NCBI RefSeq assembly: GCF_029674545.1
Contig: NZ_CP121354.1
Coordinates: 2,241,001 to 2,305,000 of the forward strand
Source of the DNA: Mesorhizobium sp. WSM4904
GTDB taxonomy: Bacteria > Pseudomonadota > Alphaproteobacteria > Rhizobiales > Rhizobiaceae
Direction: 5' to 3'
DNA length: 64,000 bases
Shown: piece after piece, positions 61,571 through 64,000 of the stretch
Numbering within the stretch: position 1 is the stretch's first letter
Layout: each line of letters opens with the position of its first letter
Notes under the pieces: generated by a model
What the model was told of the DNA's origin: nothing
The model's input: only the letters and a program-made list of their open reading frames with translations
The model's database searches: none
Position numbers and translations under genes: made by a program

Positions 61571-64000
61571 ATGGCAAGCAAGGAGCAATCGATCGGCCGC
61601 TTCCCTGGTCTTGTCGAGCATGCCTACTGGTCGCTCGGAACCGATCAGTTGGTCGGGCAGCTGGAAACCTCCACCTCCGGTCTTCTGAGCCCGGACGCAG
61701 CGTTCCGGCTCGCCAAATTCGGGCGAAACGCGCTGGCACCGCGGTCCGACGCTTCCGCATTGGCTGTCTTGGCGCGCCAGTTTCGCAGCCCGCTGGTCCT
61801 GATCCTCGTCTTTGCCGCCGCCGTTTCGGCGTTCGTCGGCGAGGGTCACGAAGCAGCGATCATCGGCGCGATCGTGCTGGCCAGCTGCATCCTCAGCTTC
61901 ACACAGGAGTATGGCGCTTCCCGCGCGATGGAGGCGCTGCGGCAGCGTGTCGCCCGCAGGGCGACCGTTGTGAGGGACGGTTTCGAACGCACGGTCGGTG
62001 TCGAGGACATCGTTCCCGGCGACGTCGTTTGCCTGTCGGCCGGCAATCTCATCCCGGTCGACGGCGTGATCCTGGAGTCGCGGGATTTCAACGTCAGCGA
62101 ATCCGTTCTGACCGGCGAGACCTTCCCCGTTGTGAAGTCCGCCGGCCGGTCCGCGCCTGAAGCCGGCATCGCGCAGCGGACCAATGCGGTTTTCACCGGC
62201 ACGTCGGTTCGCAGCGGAACGGCAAAGGTGCTTGCCGTGGCCACAGGAACTCGGACCGAATTCGCATCGATAGCCGAGGCGTTGGAGCGACGGATTCCCG
62301 AGACCGAGTTTGCTCGCGGCATCAGGATGTTCGGATATCTGATGACCGAGATCATGCTTGCGATCGTCATCCTGGTATTCTTCGCCAACGTGATGCTCGA
62401 CAGGCCCTTGATCGAGTCGCTGCTGTTTTCGCTTGCCCTGGCGGTTGGCCTGACCCCCGAACTGCTTCCCGCAATCATCAGCGTCACCCTGGCCAGGGGC
62501 GCGCGCACGATGGCCGCCAGCGGCGTCATCGTACGTCGCCTCGATGCCATCGAGAATCTCGGCAGCATGGACCTGCTGTGCACGGACAAGACAGGAACAC
62601 TGACGGAAGGCGTCATCCACCTCGACGGATCGTTCGACGTCGAGGGCAATGCTTCGAGAGAGGTTCTGCTTTGGGCACGGCTGAACGCGACTTTGCAGAC
62701 CGGGCTGAAGAATCCCCTGGACGAAGCAATAGCGAGTGCTCCGCCTGGACAGGAGGATCTGTCCGGTTTCGCCAAGATCGACGAAATCCCATACGATTTT
62801 GTTCGGAAGCGGCTGTCGGTCGCCCTGCGGGAGGGGGCGCGCGAACAGATCCTGGTGACCAAGGGGGCCGTCCAGAACGTTCTCGACGTATGTGCCTTCG
62901 TGCAGGGTCCGCATGGGTTGCAATCCCTGGACTCGGCGGAGCGCCAGGCGATCGACGAGAAATTCAGGCGTTGGAGTGCGCAGGGGTATCGCGTTCTCGG
63001 CCTGGCGATCCGGCGCTTTCAGGACAAGGCAGGCTTCAGCCGCGACGACGAAACCGCGATGGCCTTCGCGGGATTCCTGCTGTTTCTCGATCCGCCGAAG
63101 GAGGGGGTGCGGGAAACGCTTTCGGCACTTGCCGATCGCGGCATCGGCGTGAAGGTCATTTCCGGCGACAACCGCTATGTCGCCGCGCATCTGGCCGAGG
63201 CCGTGGGTCTCCGGTCCGACAGGATCATGACGGGCGAAGATCTGTCGCAAATGACGAAGAACGGGCTTCTGGCCAGCGTTCGCAGCACCGATCTTTTCGT
63301 CGAGATCGATCCGAACCAGAAGGAGCGCATCGTCGAGGCGCTGCGCCGCAGCGGTCACGTCGTCGGCTACCTCGGCGATGGCATCAACGACGCGCCGGCG
63401 CTTCATGAAGCCGACATAGGCATTTCGGTCGACACCGCTGTCGATGTGGCCCGAGAGGCCGCCGACATCATCTTGCTGAAGCGTGACCTGGGTGTTCTGG
63501 TGCAGGGCGTCGACGATGGCCGAAAGACGTTCGCCAACACGATGAAATACATCTCCATCACGACCAGCGCCAATTTCGGCAACATGATCAGCATGGCCGC
63601 CGCTTCGCTCTACCTGCCGTTTCTGCCGCTACTGGCTAAGCAGATCCTGCTCAACAATTTTCTATCGGACATTCCCGCGGTTGCGATAGCGAGCGACAAC
63701 GTCGATCCGGACCAGCTCCAGCAGCCCCGTCATTGGGATATTCATTTCGTCCGACAGTTCATGGTCACCTTCGGGCTCGTCAGCTCGCTATTTGACTTTT
63801 TGACGTTTGCCTTCCTGCTGTATGTGGCTCGCGCGGAGGCATCGGCATTTCAGACCGGCTGGTTCGTCGAATCTCTGCTCACGGAGCTCTTGATTCTGCT
63901 CATCATACGCACCCGAAAATCCTTCTGGGCGAGCCGTCCAAGCCGGCTGCTTGCGTCGCTTGCGCTGGCGGTCGGCGGTCTCGCGGTCGCGATCCCGTAC
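61571..64000 (+). CDS. mgtA: Mg2+-type P-type ATPase (MgtA-like), 3' end beyond window
   Basis: At least 810 residues with no stop before the window edge. P-type ATPase hallmarks are LTGETFP (actuator), CTDKTGTLTEG with D339 as phosphorylated residue, ILVTKGA, VISGDNRY and LGDGINDAPALHEADIG. The PELLPAI membrane motif and overall layout fit the type IIIB Mg2+ pumps. The start is placed at ATG 61571; GTG 61529 would add 14 residues and lie nearer the usp stop. Several C-terminal TM segments are visible (from about 63550). Coupling to a low-oxygen promoter through usp is inferred. Confidence 0.92.
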   Translation, partial: MASKEQSIGRFPGLVEHAYWSLGTDQLVGQLETSTSGLLSPDAAFRLAKFGRNALAPRSDASALAVLARQFRSPLVLILVFAAAVSAFVGEGHEAAIIGAIVLASCILSFTQEYGASRAMEALRQRVARRATVVRDGFERTVGVEDIVPGDVVCLSAGNLIPVDGVILESRDFNVSESVLTGETFPVVKSAGRSAPEAGIAQRTNAVFTGTSVRSGTAKVLAVATGTRTEFASIAEALERRIPETEFARGIRMFGYLMTEIMLAIVILVFFANVMLDRPLIESLLFSLALAVGLTPELLPAIISVTLARGARTMAASGVIVRRLDAIENLGSMDLLCTDKTGTLTEGVIHLDGSFDVEGNASREVLLWARLNATLQTGLKNPLDEAIASAPPGQEDLSGFAKIDEIPYDFVRKRLSVALREGAREQILVTKGAVQNVLDVCAFVQGPHGLQSLDSAERQAIDEKFRRWSAQGYRVLGLAIRRFQDKAGFSRDDETAMAFAGFLLFLDPPKEGVRETLSALADRGIGVKVISGDNRYVAAHLAEAVGLRSDRIMTGEDLSQMTKNGLLASVRSTDLFVEIDPNQKERIVEALRRSGHVVGYLGDGINDAPALHEADIGISVDTAVDVAREAADIILLKRDLGVLVQGVDDGRKTFANTMKYISITTSANFGNMISMAAASLYLPFLPLLAKQILLNNFLSDIPAVAIASDNVDPDQLQQPRHWDIHFVRQFMVTFGLVSSLFDFLTFAFLLYVARAEASAFQTGWFVESLLTELLILLIIRTRKSFWASRPSRLLASLALAVGGLAVAIPY

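Noticed and set aside
61496..63406. 636-aa minus-strand open frame opposite the P-type ATPase
   Set aside because: Antisense shadow. The plus strand carries all P-type ATPase motifs in one unbroken frame that runs to the window edge.
1..64000. tRNA, rRNA or integrase genes marking a symbiosis or genomic island edge
   Set aside because: None was recognised; apart from the IS200-type element there is no mobility gene, so an island boundary cannot be supported.

Overview
The window is high-GC alphaproteobacterial DNA, almost certainly from a Mesorhizobium or close rhizobial relative. The evidence is a heme-PAS FixL with FixJ, an FnrN-type regulator with a C-x2-C-x7-C motif, a hemA of the ALA-synthase type, many solute ABC transporters with RpiR/GntR/AraC/TetR regulators, and rhizobial mosaic palindromic repeats between genes. 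I saw no rRNA, tRNA, CRISPR array or prophage. The only mobile element is one IS200/IS605-type insertion. The species call is inference; the gene content is read directly.

Layout. 1-2.5 kb: start of a kdp potassium-pump operon on the minus strand (small ORF, kdpF, kdpA, a one-TM small ORF, kdpB running off the left edge). 3-9 kb: amidase, a Gfo/Idh/MocA dehydrogenase and a NitT/TauT-type ABC transporter. 9-15.1 kb: an RpiR regulator, a flavin monooxygenase with an NTF2-like N-terminus, a metal-dependent amidohydrolase, RidA and an NTF2-like protein. Together 3-15 kb looks like one catabolic region for an unidentified, probably nitrogen-containing compound. 15.2-18.7 kb: a small hypothetical, a HerA-like ATPase, a hemerythrin-like protein preceded by a perfect FNR box, and fnrN. 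18.8-29.5 kb: a ribose-type sugar/polyol ABC system with sugar isomerase, mannitol-dehydrogenase-family enzyme, SDR, RpiR regulator and a divergent Gfo/Idh/MocA enzyme. 29.5-31 kb: divergent tetR and methyltransferase. 31-41 kb: two back-to-back sugar ABC systems; the right-hand one is a tightly coupled operon with a PIG-L deacetylase homologue, ROK-like kinase, GntR regulator and SIS protein, which looks like amino-sugar use. 41-43.9 kb: small conserved hypotheticals and a solitary nuoD. 44-51.2 kb: a pentitol (probably ribitol) pathway with AraC regulator, SDR dehydrogenase, FGGY kinase and a ribose-type ABC transporter. 51.5-55 kb: SGNH hydrolase and a divergent DapA-like/proline-racemase-like pair (hydroxyproline-type catabolism). 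55-64 kb: an oxygen-response region with a phosphoribosyltransferase, hemA, an IS200-type element, fixJ, fixL, a universal stress protein and a Mg-type P-ATPase running off the right edge.

Two regulatory themes tie genes together. First, TTGA-N6-TCAA (FNR/FixK) boxes lie upstream of the hemerythrin gene, hemA and the usp/ATPase unit, the last shared with the divergent fixL. With fnrN and fixLJ in the same window this outlines a low-oxygen regulon. Second, a bipartite 37-bp element, CCACCAYGTTCC-N13-GTACTTTTTTGA, occurs with identical spacing upstream of both transcription units of the pentitol cluster and is the best candidate for an undescribed operator. Palindromic repeats separate many genes, supply the 3' end of one gene and have been interrupted by the IS200-type element.
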